From positions 1 through 27,417 of the forward strand of contig URHY01000021.1 in assembly GCA_900547815.1 (NCBI GenBank): a stretch of DNA of 27,417 bases, in the 5' to 3' direction. Positions 1-9,329 of the stretch are shown here, piece after piece. Positions within the stretch are counted from its first letter, which is position 1, and every line of letters starts with the position of its first letter. The position numbers and the translations under genes are program-made. The stretch is from an uncultured Solobacterium sp. Lineage in GTDB: Bacteria; Bacillota_I; Bacilli_A; Erysipelotrichales; Erysipelotrichaceae. The notes under the pieces were generated by a model. The model saw only the letters and a program-made list of their open reading frames with translations. It was not told where the DNA came from and searched no databases.

Positions 1-36
1 TTTCAAAGATCATGTGCACCTCAGCAGTGCTCATCT
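1..36 (-). other. Probable start of an rRNA transcript (pre-16S-like leader)
   Basis: Read on the minus strand this stretch follows directly after a strong promoter and ends with TGATCTTTGAAA at the window edge. That string resembles the conserved sequence found in leaders and spacers of Firmicute rRNA operons, usually continuing as ...TTTGAAAACTGAA. The rRNA gene itself would lie beyond position 1, so this is an inference from promoter strength plus one short motif. Confidence 0.5.
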
Positions 37-98
37 ATATTACCAAATACTTCTCACTTCGTCAAATGTTTTTTTGATTTTTTTCATATTTTTTACTG
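37..98 (-). promoter_or_regulatory. Strong promoter with UP element, pointing off the left edge
   Basis: On the minus strand: -35 TTGACG (65-60), 17-bp spacer, -10 TAATAT (42-37). Just upstream of the -35 are three A-tracts (AAAAAA, AAAAAAA, AAAAAAA) spaced about one helical turn apart between about 70 and 98, the look of an UP element. No start codon follows before the window ends, which fits a stable-RNA operon. Confidence 0.65.
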
Positions 99-114
99 TA
101 TGCGCTTACAGTCG

Positions 115-147
115 ATTGAAAAAAATAAGGCCCCTTCGACCTTATTT
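115..147 (-). terminator. Intrinsic terminator of the serine hydrolase gene
   Basis: An 8-bp stem (AAATAAGG at 123-130 with CCTTATTT at 140-147) and 9-nt loop are followed, on the minus strand, by a run of seven T. The stop codon of the hydrolase lies inside the stem. It separates that gene from the promoter at 37-98. Confidence 0.85.
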
Positions 148-1044
148 AAAATGTTCGTATGCAATGCTATTTATTTTCGCCATTACATCTTCCCCTTTAT
201 CACCTAAACTTGTTAATACAACAATACTATATGGTGTTTCGCATTCTACAAAGCCGACACTATTCAAAGCATAATCATACATACCATATTTTTGAGGCAT
301 ACCCTGTTGAATATCTCGATCTAAATATTTTTGCGGCTCTGCTTTTTTCATGTTGTCTACCAATCCTTGATACTCATCTTTATGAGCATATAAATACGTA
401 ATAACATCATTCATTGTATTTGCGGTTGAAACATTATCCTCCGAATAATAATTATCACTAATTGAACTTGTATACTTAGTCATGGCTTCCTTATATTCTT
501 TCCATCCGCCTAGATTTTCAAACAATATATGACCTGCATCATTATCCGAATAAACAATTGATGCATCCAATAATTCACTTAATGGTATTTGACTTCCAAT
601 CGCATAATTTGAACTAATGACTCCTGCATCCTCATGCATATATCCACTATATGGTAAAGTCGATTCCATAGTATAATCACCACTATTTACTTTATCATAA
701 TATAACATTGCCAATGGAAGCTTATATATACTTGCCGCAATAAATTCCTCATTTTCATTCATACTATATTTGATATTGTGTTTTAAATCCGTAATACAAT
801 ATGACACACTTTCATGATCAATGTTATTTTCTTGGAAATATGCTTCAATTTCCTTTGCTAAAGCCATATCTATATATTTACTGTTATCTTCATTCTTTAC
901 TTCCGTACTTTGATCTGCCTCTATTTCACTCACAGATGTAAATGCCTTCTTTTTTGTACTATTTATTTCAGAAGCAAACATACAAAGTGCAATTAATATA
1001 ATAGATAATAAAGAAATGATTACGATTTTATTTTTCTTATCCAT
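142..1044 (-). CDS. Membrane-anchored serine hydrolase, class A beta-lactamase-like fold
   Basis: A 300-residue protein. Residues 7-25 form one hydrophobic segment after a lysine-rich start (MDKKNK), so it is probably exported and either anchored or cleaved; no lipobox is visible. The catalytic layout of class A beta-lactamases and related serine hydrolases is present: SIYK at 105-108 (Ser-x-x-Lys), SDN at 166-168, and KYG at 252-254 in the place of KTG. The low-complexity charged stretch at 30-55 looks like a linker. Family members include true beta-lactamases but also many penicillin-insensitive surface hydrolases, and the short, divergent C-terminus with KYG favours the second group. The start has a good ribosome binding site (AAAGGG) 7 nt upstream. 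It stands alone between two terminators. Resistance activity should not be assumed. Confidence 0.75.
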   Translation of the reverse strand: MDKKNKIVIISLLSIILIALCMFASEINSTKKKAFTSVSEIEADQSTEVKNEDNSKYIDMALAKEIEAYFQENNIDHESVSYCITDLKHNIKYSMNENEEFIAASIYKLPLAMLYYDKVNSGDYTMESTLPYSGYMHEDAGVISSNYAIGSQIPLSELLDASIVYSDNDAGHILFENLGGWKEYKEAMTKYTSSISDNYYSEDNVSTANTMNDVITYLYAHKDEYQGLVDNMKKAEPQKYLDRDIQQGMPQKYGMYDYALNSVGFVECETPYSIVVLTSLGDKGEDVMAKINSIAYEHFK

Positions 1045-1063
1045 AAATAGACCCTTTCAAACT

Positions 1064-1091
1064 ATGAAAAAGAGCCTATTCAGACTCTTTT
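1064..1091 (-). terminator. Terminator at the end of the purine operon
   Basis: On the minus strand AAAAGAG (1091-1085) pairs with CTCTTTT (1074-1068) across a 10-nt loop, ending in a T-run. It directly follows the purH stop codon. Confidence 0.75.
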
Positions 1092-1094
1092 ATA

Positions 1095-2627
1095 TTAATG
1101 TTTAAAATGACGAACTCCTGTAAATACCATCGCTATACCATGTTCATTACACTCATCAATTGAAAGTTGATCTTTGATTGATCCACCTGGCTGAATGATT
1201 GCGGTAACACCCGCTTTGATGGCTTCCTGTACAGTATCTGGCATTGGGAAGAATGCATCACTTGCTAAAACTGACCCCTTTGCTTTTTCTCCAGCTTGTT
1301 CGATTGCAATCTTTGCAGCACCAACACGATTCATTTGTCCAGCACCAACGCCAACTGTCATATCATTCTTAGCTAAGACAATCGCATTGGATTTTACATG
1401 TTTAACAACTTTCCATCCAAACAACAATTGTTTGATTTCTTCTTCAGTTGGTTTACGATTTGTTACACATTTTAAATCTTCTTCGTTAATTATATGTTGA
1501 TCCATTTCTTGAACCAATAGACCATCGTTAACATTTGTATATTTTAGCGCACTTGAAACAGATAAGCTAGTATCTAATTTCATTAATCGAATATTTTTCT
1601 TACGAGTTAAAATTTCCAATGCTTCCTCAGAAAAATCTGGAGCAATGATGATTTCCAAGAAAATCTTTGATAGTTTTTCTGCTAATCCTTTTTCAATTTT
1701 TGCATTCAAAGCTACAATACCACCAAAAATTGAAATTGAATCCGCTTCATAAGCTTTATCCCAAGCCGCTTCAATATTTTCACCAATACCAACACCACAT
1801 GGATTCATGTGTTTTACACCAACAGCTGCATATTGACCTTCAAAATCCTTTAAAATTTCAATAGCTGCATTGCCATCCTGAATATTGTTGTAAGACAATT
1901 CTTTACCATGAAGCTGAGTTGCATTTGCCAAAGAATATTGAGGATTCATACCCTTATAGAAAGCAGCTTTTTGATGAGGGTTTTCACCATAACGCAAGTC
2001 TTGAACCTTATCAAAAGTAATTGTCATACTTTCTGGGAATTCTTCATGTGTTTTCTTAGTTAAATAATCAGCAATCATCGCATCATAACGAGCTGTATGA
2101 CGGAATACTTTTGCAGCTAAACGCTCACGCGTTTCTAATGTTGTTTCATGATTTTCTCTAATTTCATCAAGAACCTTATCATAATCTTTTGGATCACAAA
2201 GAACTGGAATACTTTGATAGTTTTTAGAAGCACTGCGAAGCATACTTGGACCACCAATATCAATGTTTTCAATAATTTCTTCGTGTGTTACACCAGGTTT
2301 TAACACTGTTTCTTTGAAAGGATATAAATTCACACAAACCAAATCAATATACTCAATACCTAATTCTTTTAATTGACGTACATGATCTGGATTTGAACGA
2401 ACACAAAGCAACGCACCATGAACTTTTGGATGTAAAGTTTTTACACGACCATCCATTATTTCAGGAAAACCAGTGACATCACTAATCCCAATTGGATGGA
2501 TTCCTGCTGCTTCTAAAGCTTTTTTTGTTCCTCCAGTAGAAATAATTTCATATCCACAATCTACTAGCCCCTGTACAAATTCAACTAAACCTGTTTTATC
2601 AGATACGCTCACTAATGCTCGCTTCAT
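1095..2627 (-). CDS. purH: Bifunctional AICAR transformylase / IMP cyclohydrolase
   Basis: PurH carries out the last two steps of IMP synthesis: formylation of AICAR by 10-formyl-tetrahydrofolate, then ring closure of FAICAR. At 510 residues it has full family length. The N-terminal MGS-like cyclohydrolase domain shows SVSDKTGL (7-14), STGGTKKAL (30-38) and [16 protein letters not shown] (59-74). The C-terminal transformylase domain shows LRYGENPHQ (211-219) and the catalytic Lys-His pair K272-H273 in [10 protein letters not shown]; the closing region has DAFFPMPD and QPGGSIKDQ. Last gene of the operon. Its ATG overlaps the purN stop (ATGA) and has a GAGGAGG ribosome binding site within the purN end, so the two are translationally coupled. 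No unusual residues noted. Confidence 0.97.
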   Translation of the reverse strand: MKRALVSVSDKTGLVEFVQGLVDCGYEIISTGGTKKALEAAGIHPIGISDVTGFPEIMDGRVKTLHPKVHGALLCVRSNPDHVRQLKELGIEYIDLVCVNLYPFKETVLKPGVTHEEIIENIDIGGPSMLRSASKNYQSIPVLCDPKDYDKVLDEIRENHETTLETRERLAAKVFRHTARYDAMIADYLTKKTHEEFPESMTITFDKVQDLRYGENPHQKAAFYKGMNPQYSLANATQLHGKELSYNNIQDGNAAIEILKDFEGQYAAVGVKHMNPCGVGIGENIEAAWDKAYEADSISIFGGIVALNAKIEKGLAEKLSKIFLEIIIAPDFSEEALEILTRKKNIRLMKLDTSLSVSSALKYTNVNDGLLVQEMDQHIINEEDLKCVTNRKPTEEEIKQLLFGWKVVKHVKSNAIVLAKNDMTVGVGAGQMNRVGAAKIAIEQAGEKAKGSVLASDAFFPMPDTVQEAIKAGVTAIIQPGGSIKDQLSIDECNEHGIAMVFTGVRHFKH

Positions 2628-3208
2628 TCTTTTTCCTCCTCAATACTTTTTGCGACTTGTTCAATGACTTGCCAGAACAAATCATATTCCATCGCATGTA
2701 CATGCGATTCTAATGTTTCTAAATCCCAAGATGGATCGATTGCTACTCTTTCCTGACGAATGATAGGTCCTGTATCCACACCTTCATCTACGAAATGAAC
2801 AGTGACTCCTGTTTGTGCTACTTTTGCCTCATATGCATCCGCAATACTATGAGCTCCTGGAAATTCAGGTAAATAAGCTGGATGCAAATTGATAATGCGA
2901 TTTGGATAAGCACTCAACAAAGTGTGTCCAATAAAACGCATATATCCACTCAATACAATCAAATCTACCTTTTTTTCTTTTAATACTTCTAAAATAGCCG
3001 CTTCATAACCCGCTTTACCATCATATCCCTTTGGATTAAAGTAAAACTCTTCTACTCCATGATTGCGCGCACGAACTCTTGCATACGCATTCTCTTTATC
3101 AGCTATCAAGCAAGCACAATTCACATGTAAAGAACCATCTTCAATATGTGACAAGATTGTTTCAAAGTTAGTACCCGAACCACTCGCAAATACTGCAATA
3201 TTTACCAT
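2624..3208 (-). CDS. purN: Phosphoribosylglycinamide formyltransferase (folate-dependent)
   Basis: PurN transfers a formyl group from 10-formyl-tetrahydrofolate to GAR, the third step of purine synthesis. The 194-residue length is typical. The N-terminal phosphate-binding loop ASGSGTNFE is at 8-16. The catalytic residues are clear: N107 and H109 in [15 protein letters not shown] and D145 in GVDTGPII, one position off the E. coli numbering (N106, H108, D144). The start overlaps the 3' end of purM by 7 nt and the stop overlaps purH, so it sits in the middle of a tightly packed operon. No purT-like alternative is in the window. Confidence 0.97.
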   Translation of the reverse strand: MVNIAVFASGSGTNFETILSHIEDGSLHVNCACLIADKENAYARVRARNHGVEEFYFNPKGYDGKAGYEAAILEVLKEKKVDLIVLSGYMRFIGHTLLSAYPNRIINLHPAYLPEFPGAHSIADAYEAKVAQTGVTVHFVDEGVDTGPIIRQERVAIDPSWDLETLESHVHAMEYDLFWQVIEQVAKSIEEEKE

Positions 3209-4233
3209 TGAACATCTACCTGTCCTGTTTCAGTTACTTTACCAACTACATAGCTAGGCTCATTGATTTCATTTAATACAGCTTGGACCTTTTCAACATC
3301 CGCTGGATCTACAGCCATCACAAAACCAAGTCCCATATTAAATACGTTATACATTTCTTTTGTTGAAATATTTCCATTTTTCTGGATCAAATCAAAGATT
3401 GGAGGCTTTGGAAAAGCTTTAGTATCAATTTTAACACCCATACCCTCTTTTAACATACGAGGTACGTTTTCATAGAATCCACCACCTGTAATGTGGCTAC
3501 AAGCCTTTAAAGTAATTCCATTGGCTTTAATATGTTTTAATGCTTTTACATAAATCTTTGTAGGAGCTAACAATGCTTCTCCCAAAGTTTTCCCTAACTC
3601 ATCATAATAAGTATTTAAAGATTCTTTTGTAATATCAAATACATTACGAACCAATGAAAAACCATTACTGTGAACACCTGTTGAAGGTAACCCAATTAAT
3701 ACATCTCCTACATTAAGGTCTTTACCAGTGATCATATCTTTTTTATCACAAACACCAACGGCAAAGCCTGCTAAATCATAATCATCTTCTGGCATTAAAC
3801 CTGGATGTTCAGCTGTTTCTCCACCAATCAAAGCGGCTTCAGATTGTAGGCATCCCTCAGACACACCCTTAACAATATCTGCAATTTTTTCAGGAACATT
3901 CTTTCCACATGCGATATAGTCCAAGAAAAATAATGGTTCTCCACCTGCACATGCAATATCATTTACACACATTGCTACGGCATCAATACCGATAGTATCA
4001 TGCTTATCCATGACCATCGCAAGTTTAACTTTCGTACCACAACCATCTGTACCAGAAAGTAATACTGGCTCTTCCATATCTTTAATTTTGGATAATGAGA
4101 AAGCACCAGAGAAACCACCAAGTCCTCCTAACACTTCTGGACGCATTGTTTTTTTAACATGCTCCTTGATCAATTCAACAGATTTATATCCTGCCTCTAA
4201 ACTAACGCCTGCTGCTGCATAATGTTCTGCCAT
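3202..4233 (-). CDS. purM: Phosphoribosylformylglycinamidine cyclo-ligase (AIR synthetase)
   Basis: PurM uses ATP to close the imidazole ring of FGAM, giving AIR. The 343-residue length is normal. The N-terminus has the family signature YAAAGVSLEAG (5-15), followed by the ATP-binding motif SGTDGCGTKVKLA (60-72), GIDAVAMCVND (82-92) and GGETAEHPG; HSNGFSLVR lies in the second half. It lies 3 bp downstream of purF and overlaps purN by 7 nt. PurM and the synthetase part of PurL belong to the same fold family and act in succession. No missing key residues seen. Confidence 0.97.
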   Translation of the reverse strand: MAEHYAAAGVSLEAGYKSVELIKEHVKKTMRPEVLGGLGGFSGAFSLSKIKDMEEPVLLSGTDGCGTKVKLAMVMDKHDTIGIDAVAMCVNDIACAGGEPLFFLDYIACGKNVPEKIADIVKGVSEGCLQSEAALIGGETAEHPGLMPEDDYDLAGFAVGVCDKKDMITGKDLNVGDVLIGLPSTGVHSNGFSLVRNVFDITKESLNTYYDELGKTLGEALLAPTKIYVKALKHIKANGITLKACSHITGGGFYENVPRMLKEGMGVKIDTKAFPKPPIFDLIQKNGNISTKEMYNVFNMGLGFVMAVDPADVEKVQAVLNEINEPSYVVGKVTETGQVDVQW

Positions 4234-4236
4234 ATT

Positions 4237-5616
4237 CTACTCCTTTACCTCATCTTTATAATCTTGTAAATCTTCTGGATATTCACCTGTACAACAAGCT
4301 AAACAACTTGTTTCAGGCACACATTTTTTGAAATCTTCAACGCTGATAAAACGCAATGAATCCACTTGGAACAACTGTTTCATTTCATCTACCGAATAAT
4401 TGAAAGCAGCTAAATCTTTTTGTGCTGTTGAATCCGCTCCATATAAACAAGGGAATTTCAACATTGGTGAAGCAATACGTAAATGTACTTCTTTAGCCCC
4501 TGCTTCTTTTAATAATTGACAAATTCTACGTGATGTAAAACCTTTTACGACACTATCATCCACTAGATATACACTCTTATCTTTAACAACTGAACTGATC
4601 GCATTTAAGCGAACTCGCATACCTTGCATTCTTTGCTGCTGTGTTGGACGAATAAATGTAGATCCAATATAACGGTTTTTAATCAATCCTGTTTCATATG
4701 GAACATTTAGTGTTCTGGCAAAACTAGCCGCTGCACTTAAAGCTGAATCAGGAACACCTACGACGATATCTGCTTTAATATCTTCTTCTTTTGCTAAATA
4801 GTAACCACATTGTTTTCTAACTTCATGTACTGTAGAACCATTATGAATACTATCCGGTCTTGAATAATATACATATTCTAAAGCACAAGCTTTAGTTTCA
4901 GTTTTTTCAAAAATTTGACTTGATTTAATTCCTGTACGATCAAAACAAATTAATTCGCCTGGATTTACTTCACGAACAAATTCTCCTCCAAGAATTGGGA
5001 ACGAACAAGTTTCACTACTAATACAATAACCATCACCTACTTTGGCAATGTATAAAGAACGAATTCCATGCGGATCTCTTACTACATATAAATTATCTTT
5101 TGTGATGACCATAAATGTATAGGCCCCACTCATCATTCGACAAGCCTTCTCAATCTTTTCTTCAAAAGAACCTGGATTCAATTGAATCAAATGCGCTAAC
5201 AATTCGGAATCACTAGTTCCTTGGAAAATCAAGCCTTCATTTTCTAACTTTGTTCTTAATGAAATCGCATTTGTGATCATACCACTTGATACGACTGCAA
5301 AATATCTTTGATGACTACGCACCATAATAGGTTGAACATTTTCTAATTGAGAATCATTTTTTGTTGCCATGCGAAGTTGACCAATCGCAATATCACCATT
5401 TAAAGAATCTAATGTATCCTGTTTTAAATTTTCTGATAACAGGCCAAGCCCTTTTTTACAAACAACATTATTTCCATCACTTACAGCCAAACCAACACCA
5501 TCTTGTCCACGATGTTGAATCGCATGCATTGCTAAATAGATATTCTGGGCGGCTTGTTCAACGTTGAACAAGCCTACGATTCCAGAAGAATCTTGAACTA
5601 CCTTTTGCATCGCCAT
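4237..5616 (-). CDS. purF: Amidophosphoribosyltransferase PurF with a degenerate glutaminase site
   Basis: PurF makes phosphoribosylamine from PRPP and glutamine, the committing step of purine synthesis. The C-terminal phosphoribosyltransferase half looks intact: VVGVPDSALSAAA (285-297), GLIKNRYIGSTFIRP (310-324) and the PRPP loop VYLVDDSVVKGFTSRR (349-364, with K and F where Bacillus has R and T). The Fe-S ligand cysteines of the Bacillus-type enzyme are kept (C244, C390, C438, C441). The N-terminal glutaminase half is not intact. The nucleophilic Cys of ECGVFGI is Ser11 (codon TCT) in DSSGIVG; the RYATAG loop reads RMATKN (82-87); the oxyanion-hole HNGN reads SSGM (110-113). R82, G112 and D136 remain. 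It probably uses free ammonia or a partner glutaminase. The chosen ATG follows AGGTG and is 1 bp from the purL stop. Confidence 0.92.
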   Translation of the reverse strand: MAMQKVVQDSSGIVGLFNVEQAAQNIYLAMHAIQHRGQDGVGLAVSDGNNVVCKKGLGLLSENLKQDTLDSLNGDIAIGQLRMATKNDSQLENVQPIMVRSHQRYFAVVSSGMITNAISLRTKLENEGLIFQGTSDSELLAHLIQLNPGSFEEKIEKACRMMSGAYTFMVITKDNLYVVRDPHGIRSLYIAKVGDGYCISSETCSFPILGGEFVREVNPGELICFDRTGIKSSQIFEKTETKACALEYVYYSRPDSIHNGSTVHEVRKQCGYYLAKEEDIKADIVVGVPDSALSAAASFARTLNVPYETGLIKNRYIGSTFIRPTQQQRMQGMRVRLNAISSVVKDKSVYLVDDSVVKGFTSRRICQLLKEAGAKEVHLRIASPMLKFPCLYGADSTAQKDLAAFNYSVDEMKQLFQVDSLRFISVEDFKKCVPETSCLACCTGEYPEDLQDYKDEVKE

Positions 5617-5617
5617 T

Positions 5618-8600
5618 TTACTTCACCTGCTTATGTGTAAAGTAACGAACACCATTTGCGAAAATATCTTGGTCTTTATTTCCTGCAATATTCTGGAATA
5701 AACCTCTTTCATAACGTTCGCTATGACCCATCTTACCGAAGATTTTACCATCTTCAGAGAAGATACCTTCAATAGCCATACTTGAACCATTCAAGTTGTC
5801 TTTTCCATCCATTGTTGGAACACCCTTTTCATTTACATATTGTGTCGCAACCTGACCATTTTCAATCAATTTATTTAACACTTCTTCACTCGCAACAAAT
5901 TTACCTTCACCATGACTAACAGCGACTGAATATACATTTCCTGCTTTCATACCAGCAAGCCATGGAGAAGCATTGCTTGTAATGCGCGTACGTGCAATAT
6001 GCGAAACGTGGCGGTTGATATTATTTCTAAATAATGTTGGATTTTCTGCATCCAATTTTTCAATATCACCATAAGGCAACAATCCAGATTTAATCAATGC
6101 TTGGAATCCATTACAGATACCTAAAATCAATCCATCATTTGCACGCATTGTATCAATTGCTTGTGCAATCTTTGGATTTCTTAATACATTCGCAATAAAT
6201 TTACCTGAACCATCTGGTTCATCACCACTACTAAATCCACCAACAATCATCAAGATTTGAGCTGAACTGATCTCTTCAGCCAAAGTTTCAATACTCTTTT
6301 GAATATTTTCAACCGTTAAGTTATTAAATACAACTTGTTTTACTTCTGCACCAGCACGTTCAAACTTAGCTGTTGTATCAAATTCACAGTTTTGTCCAGG
6401 GAAGATAGGAATAATTACTTTTGGTTTTTCCACCACAACCTTAGACATAGGTACTTCAACATCATTTAAAGGTGTTTCTAACGTTTCTTTTCCTTCATCC
6501 ACAATCATTGGATAAATTTCACCATAACGTTTTGTCCAAGCCTTTAATGCATCTTCGATTTCAACTGTTTCCTCATTTAATACAATTTTAGAATCATCAT
6601 TTAAGATACCAATCAATTCTAAATGTTCATCTTGAATACTTTCTGTAGCTTCAACAATCATTGAACCCAAATTGAATCCATATACATCTTCTTCTGTATT
6701 GATTGCAACACCGACTTTAGATCCAAATGCCATCTTCGCAACAGTTGCTCCTAATCCACCAAATTTAATTGTGCTTGCCGCAACAATCTTCTTTTCCTGC
6801 ATCAATTTATGAACTGTTTCAAAGTTTTCTTTCAATTGTTCATAGTTTGGAACATGATTCTTAACTGGCGTATGTTTTACTAAGTATACATAGTCTCCAG
6901 GATTTTTGAATGAAGCAGATACGATATTATCTGTTTTCGCTGTAGTTACCGCAAATGTGATTACTGTTGGAGGTACATGAATATCTTTATACGTTCCACT
7001 CATAGAGTCTTTACCACCAATACTTGGTGTTTCAAATGCTAATTGTGCATCAATCAAACCTAATAATGCTTCAAATGGTTGTCCCCATTTTTGTGCATCT
7101 GCGCCTAAGTGCTCAAAATATTCCTGATTTGATAAACGACACTTCTTATAGTCAGCACCCAATGCTGTAATACGAGCTAATGCTTCAACAACTGAATAAC
7201 TAGCACCTAAATATGGAGAATATTTAGATACTTTTGGATCATATCCATATGTCATAACAGAACATGTGTTTGTCATTCCATGAACTGGTAATTTTTGTAC
7301 AGAACCTTCTTCTGGAGTTAATTGATATTTACCTCCAAAAGGCATCAATACTGTACTCTTTCCGATTGAAGCATCAAACATTTCTGCCAAGCCAATCTGA
7401 CTTGCAACATTCGCATCTTGTAATACTGTATTTAAATCTGATTTAACTGCATCAAATGGATGTTCATCATATTCATTTTCGCAAACATCAACAACCTGGT
7501 GTTGACGGACACCATTTGTATCCAAGAAAGCACGAGACATATCAACAATCGTTTCACCACGCCATTTCATGACTAAACGATTTGTATCTGTAACATCCGC
7601 AACTTTGATAGCATCTAAGTTTTCCTTATATGCTTCTTCTTTGAACTTTTCAAAATCTTTAGCCTCAATACATACAGCCATACGTTCTTGGGATTCACTA
7701 ATAGCTAATTCTGTACCATCTAAGCCTTGATATTTAACTGGAACTGCATCTAAGTTGATATCTAATCCATCCGCAAGTTCACCTACGGCAACACTGACTC
7801 CACCTGCTCCAAAGTCATTGGCCTTTTTAATTAATTTTGTACAAGCAGGATTTCTGAATAGACGCTGTAATTTACGTTCAATTAAGGCATTACCCTTTTG
7901 AACTTCACTTGAACATTTTTCCAAGCTTGTTTCATTATGTTCTTTACTTGAACCTGTAGCTCCACCAATTCCATCACGACCAGTAGCTCCACCAATCATA
8001 ACAATGATATCGCCTGCTTGTGGTTGTTCACGTTTTACATGTGATTTAGGAGCTGCACCAACAACAGCACCAACCTCCATACGTTTAGCTACATAACCAT
8101 CATCATAGATTTCATCTACAAATGTAGTTGCCAAACCAATTTGGTTACCATAACTTGAATAACCATGAGCCGCTGTCTTTGAAATCTTTGATTGAGGTAA
8201 TTTGTGCTCTAAAGTTTCACTAATTGGTTTCGTGATGTCTCCAGCACCTGTAATACGCATAGCTTGATATACATAGCTACGCCCTGATAATGGATCACGA
8301 ATAGCCCCACCAATACATGTACTTGCTCCACCAAATGGTTCAATTTCTGTAGGGTGGTTATGTGTTTCATTTTTAAACATCAACAACCATTGTTCGTCTT
8401 TTCCATCTACATCTACTGTGATTTCAACACTACATGCATTGATTTCATCTGTAATTTCCATATCATCAAGTTTACCTTGCTTACGAAGATATTTTCCAGC
8501 AATAGTAGCCATATCCATCAATGTTTTTTCTTTACGATTTCCATGAACTTCCTGGCGTAATTTTAAATAATTATCGTAAGAAGCCTGTAATTCATCAGAC

Positions 8601-9319
8601 AATGTATCTAAGTGGAAATGTACATTATCTAATACAGTTTCAAAAGTAGTATGACGACAGTGATCTGACCAATATGTATCTAAGACACGTAGTTCAGTCA
8701 TTGTGCAATCTCTTTTTTCTTCCTTTTCAAAGTAACGTTGAACATGTTCAATGTCCGCTTGAGACATGGCCAACCCTAAAGTCTGACGTAAAGAATCTAA
8801 TTCTTCTTTCGTCTTTGTTGTAAATCCTTCTAAAACAGGAACATCTTTTACTTCAACGTCCTGATCATCTACCAATACAGAAAGGTCTTTAACACGTGCT
8901 TCAACAGGGTTAACAATATAGTGTGTGATTTTATTAAGTGTTTCTTCATCTACTGGGTTTAAAAACACTAATAAAGTACCTGAATGAATACGTACTGTCT
9001 GTTTGTTGTTCAAAAGCATTAAACACTGCATTGCACTGTCTGCTCTTTGATCGTATTGACCTGGTAAAAATTCATATGCCAAATATGATTTACCTTCCAA
9101 GTCTACAGAATCATATACATCATCTGTAACAACTTCACTACAAACATTTTTCTTTAATAATTCAATATCATTTTCATCAGCATCAAAAATATCATATAAA
9201 TTGTATTTTGTAAGACCAAAATCTTCTTTTAAAGATAAAGATTGTCTTAATTCAGCCGCTAATGATTCACTTTCAACCTGAAACTGTTCTTTTTTATGAA
9301 CAAAAATACGAGTATCCAT
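5618..9319 (-). CDS. purL: Phosphoribosylformylglycinamidine synthase, single-chain
   Basis: PurL converts FGAR, glutamine and ATP to FGAM. This is the large single-chain form (1233 residues from the chosen start), matching the clade-II type of clostridia and streptococci, with the PurS-like, synthetase and PurQ-like glutaminase parts fused. Seen in order: WSDHCRHTTF (217-226), NETHNHPTEIEPFGGAST (317-334) and, at the C-terminus, a class I glutaminase with GICNGFQ (nucleophile C1069) and GHSERYE (H1199, E1201). Unlike PurF, its glutaminase triad is complete. A TTG 21 bp further upstream is possible, but the ATG at 9319 sits 6 nt behind AAGGAG and 10 bp after the purE stop. Second gene of the operon, followed after 1 bp by purF. 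Confidence 0.96.
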   Translation of the reverse strand: MDTRIFVHKKEQFQVESESLAAELRQSLSLKEDFGLTKYNLYDIFDADENDIELLKKNVCSEVVTDDVYDSVDLEGKSYLAYEFLPGQYDQRADSAMQCLMLLNNKQTVRIHSGTLLVFLNPVDEETLNKITHYIVNPVEARVKDLSVLVDDQDVEVKDVPVLEGFTTKTKEELDSLRQTLGLAMSQADIEHVQRYFEKEEKRDCTMTELRVLDTYWSDHCRHTTFETVLDNVHFHLDTLSDELQASYDNYLKLRQEVHGNRKEKTLMDMATIAGKYLRKQGKLDDMEITDEINACSVEITVDVDGKDEQWLLMFKNETHNHPTEIEPFGGASTCIGGAIRDPLSGRSYVYQAMRITGAGDITKPISETLEHKLPQSKISKTAAHGYSSYGNQIGLATTFVDEIYDDGYVAKRMEVGAVVGAAPKSHVKREQPQAGDIIVMIGGATGRDGIGGATGSSKEHNETSLEKCSSEVQKGNALIERKLQRLFRNPACTKLIKKANDFGAGGVSVAVGELADGLDINLDAVPVKYQGLDGTELAISESQERMAVCIEAKDFEKFKEEAYKENLDAIKVADVTDTNRLVMKWRGETIVDMSRAFLDTNGVRQHQVVDVCENEYDEHPFDAVKSDLNTVLQDANVASQIGLAEMFDASIGKSTVLMPFGGKYQLTPEEGSVQKLPVHGMTNTCSVMTYGYDPKVSKYSPYLGASYSVVEALARITALGADYKKCRLSNQEYFEHLGADAQKWGQPFEALLGLIDAQLAFETPSIGGKDSMSGTYKDIHVPPTVITFAVTTAKTDNIVSASFKNPGDYVYLVKHTPVKNHVPNYEQLKENFETVHKLMQEKKIVAASTIKFGGLGATVAKMAFGSKVGVAINTEEDVYGFNLGSMIVEATESIQDEHLELIGILNDDSKIVLNEETVEIEDALKAWTKRYGEIYPMIVDEGKETLETPLNDVEVPMSKVVVEKPKVIIPIFPGQNCEFDTTAKFERAGAEVKQVVFNNLTVENIQKSIETLAEEISSAQILMIVGGFSSGDEPDGSGKFIANVLRNPKIAQAIDTMRANDGLILGICNGFQALIKSGLLPYGDIEKLDAENPTLFRNNINRHVSHIARTRITSNASPWLAGMKAGNVYSVAVSHGEGKFVASEEVLNKLIENGQVATQYVNEKGVPTMDGKDNLNGSSMAIEGIFSEDGKIFGKMGHSERYERGLFQNIAGNKDQDIFANGVRYFTHKQVK

Positions 9320-9329
9320 TTCCTTCTCC

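Noticed and set aside
14..401. Plus-strand ORFs of 86 and 80 codons at the left end
   Set aside because: They overlap the rRNA-type promoter, the terminator and the serine hydrolase gene on the other strand, and have no ribosome binding site or protein-like composition.
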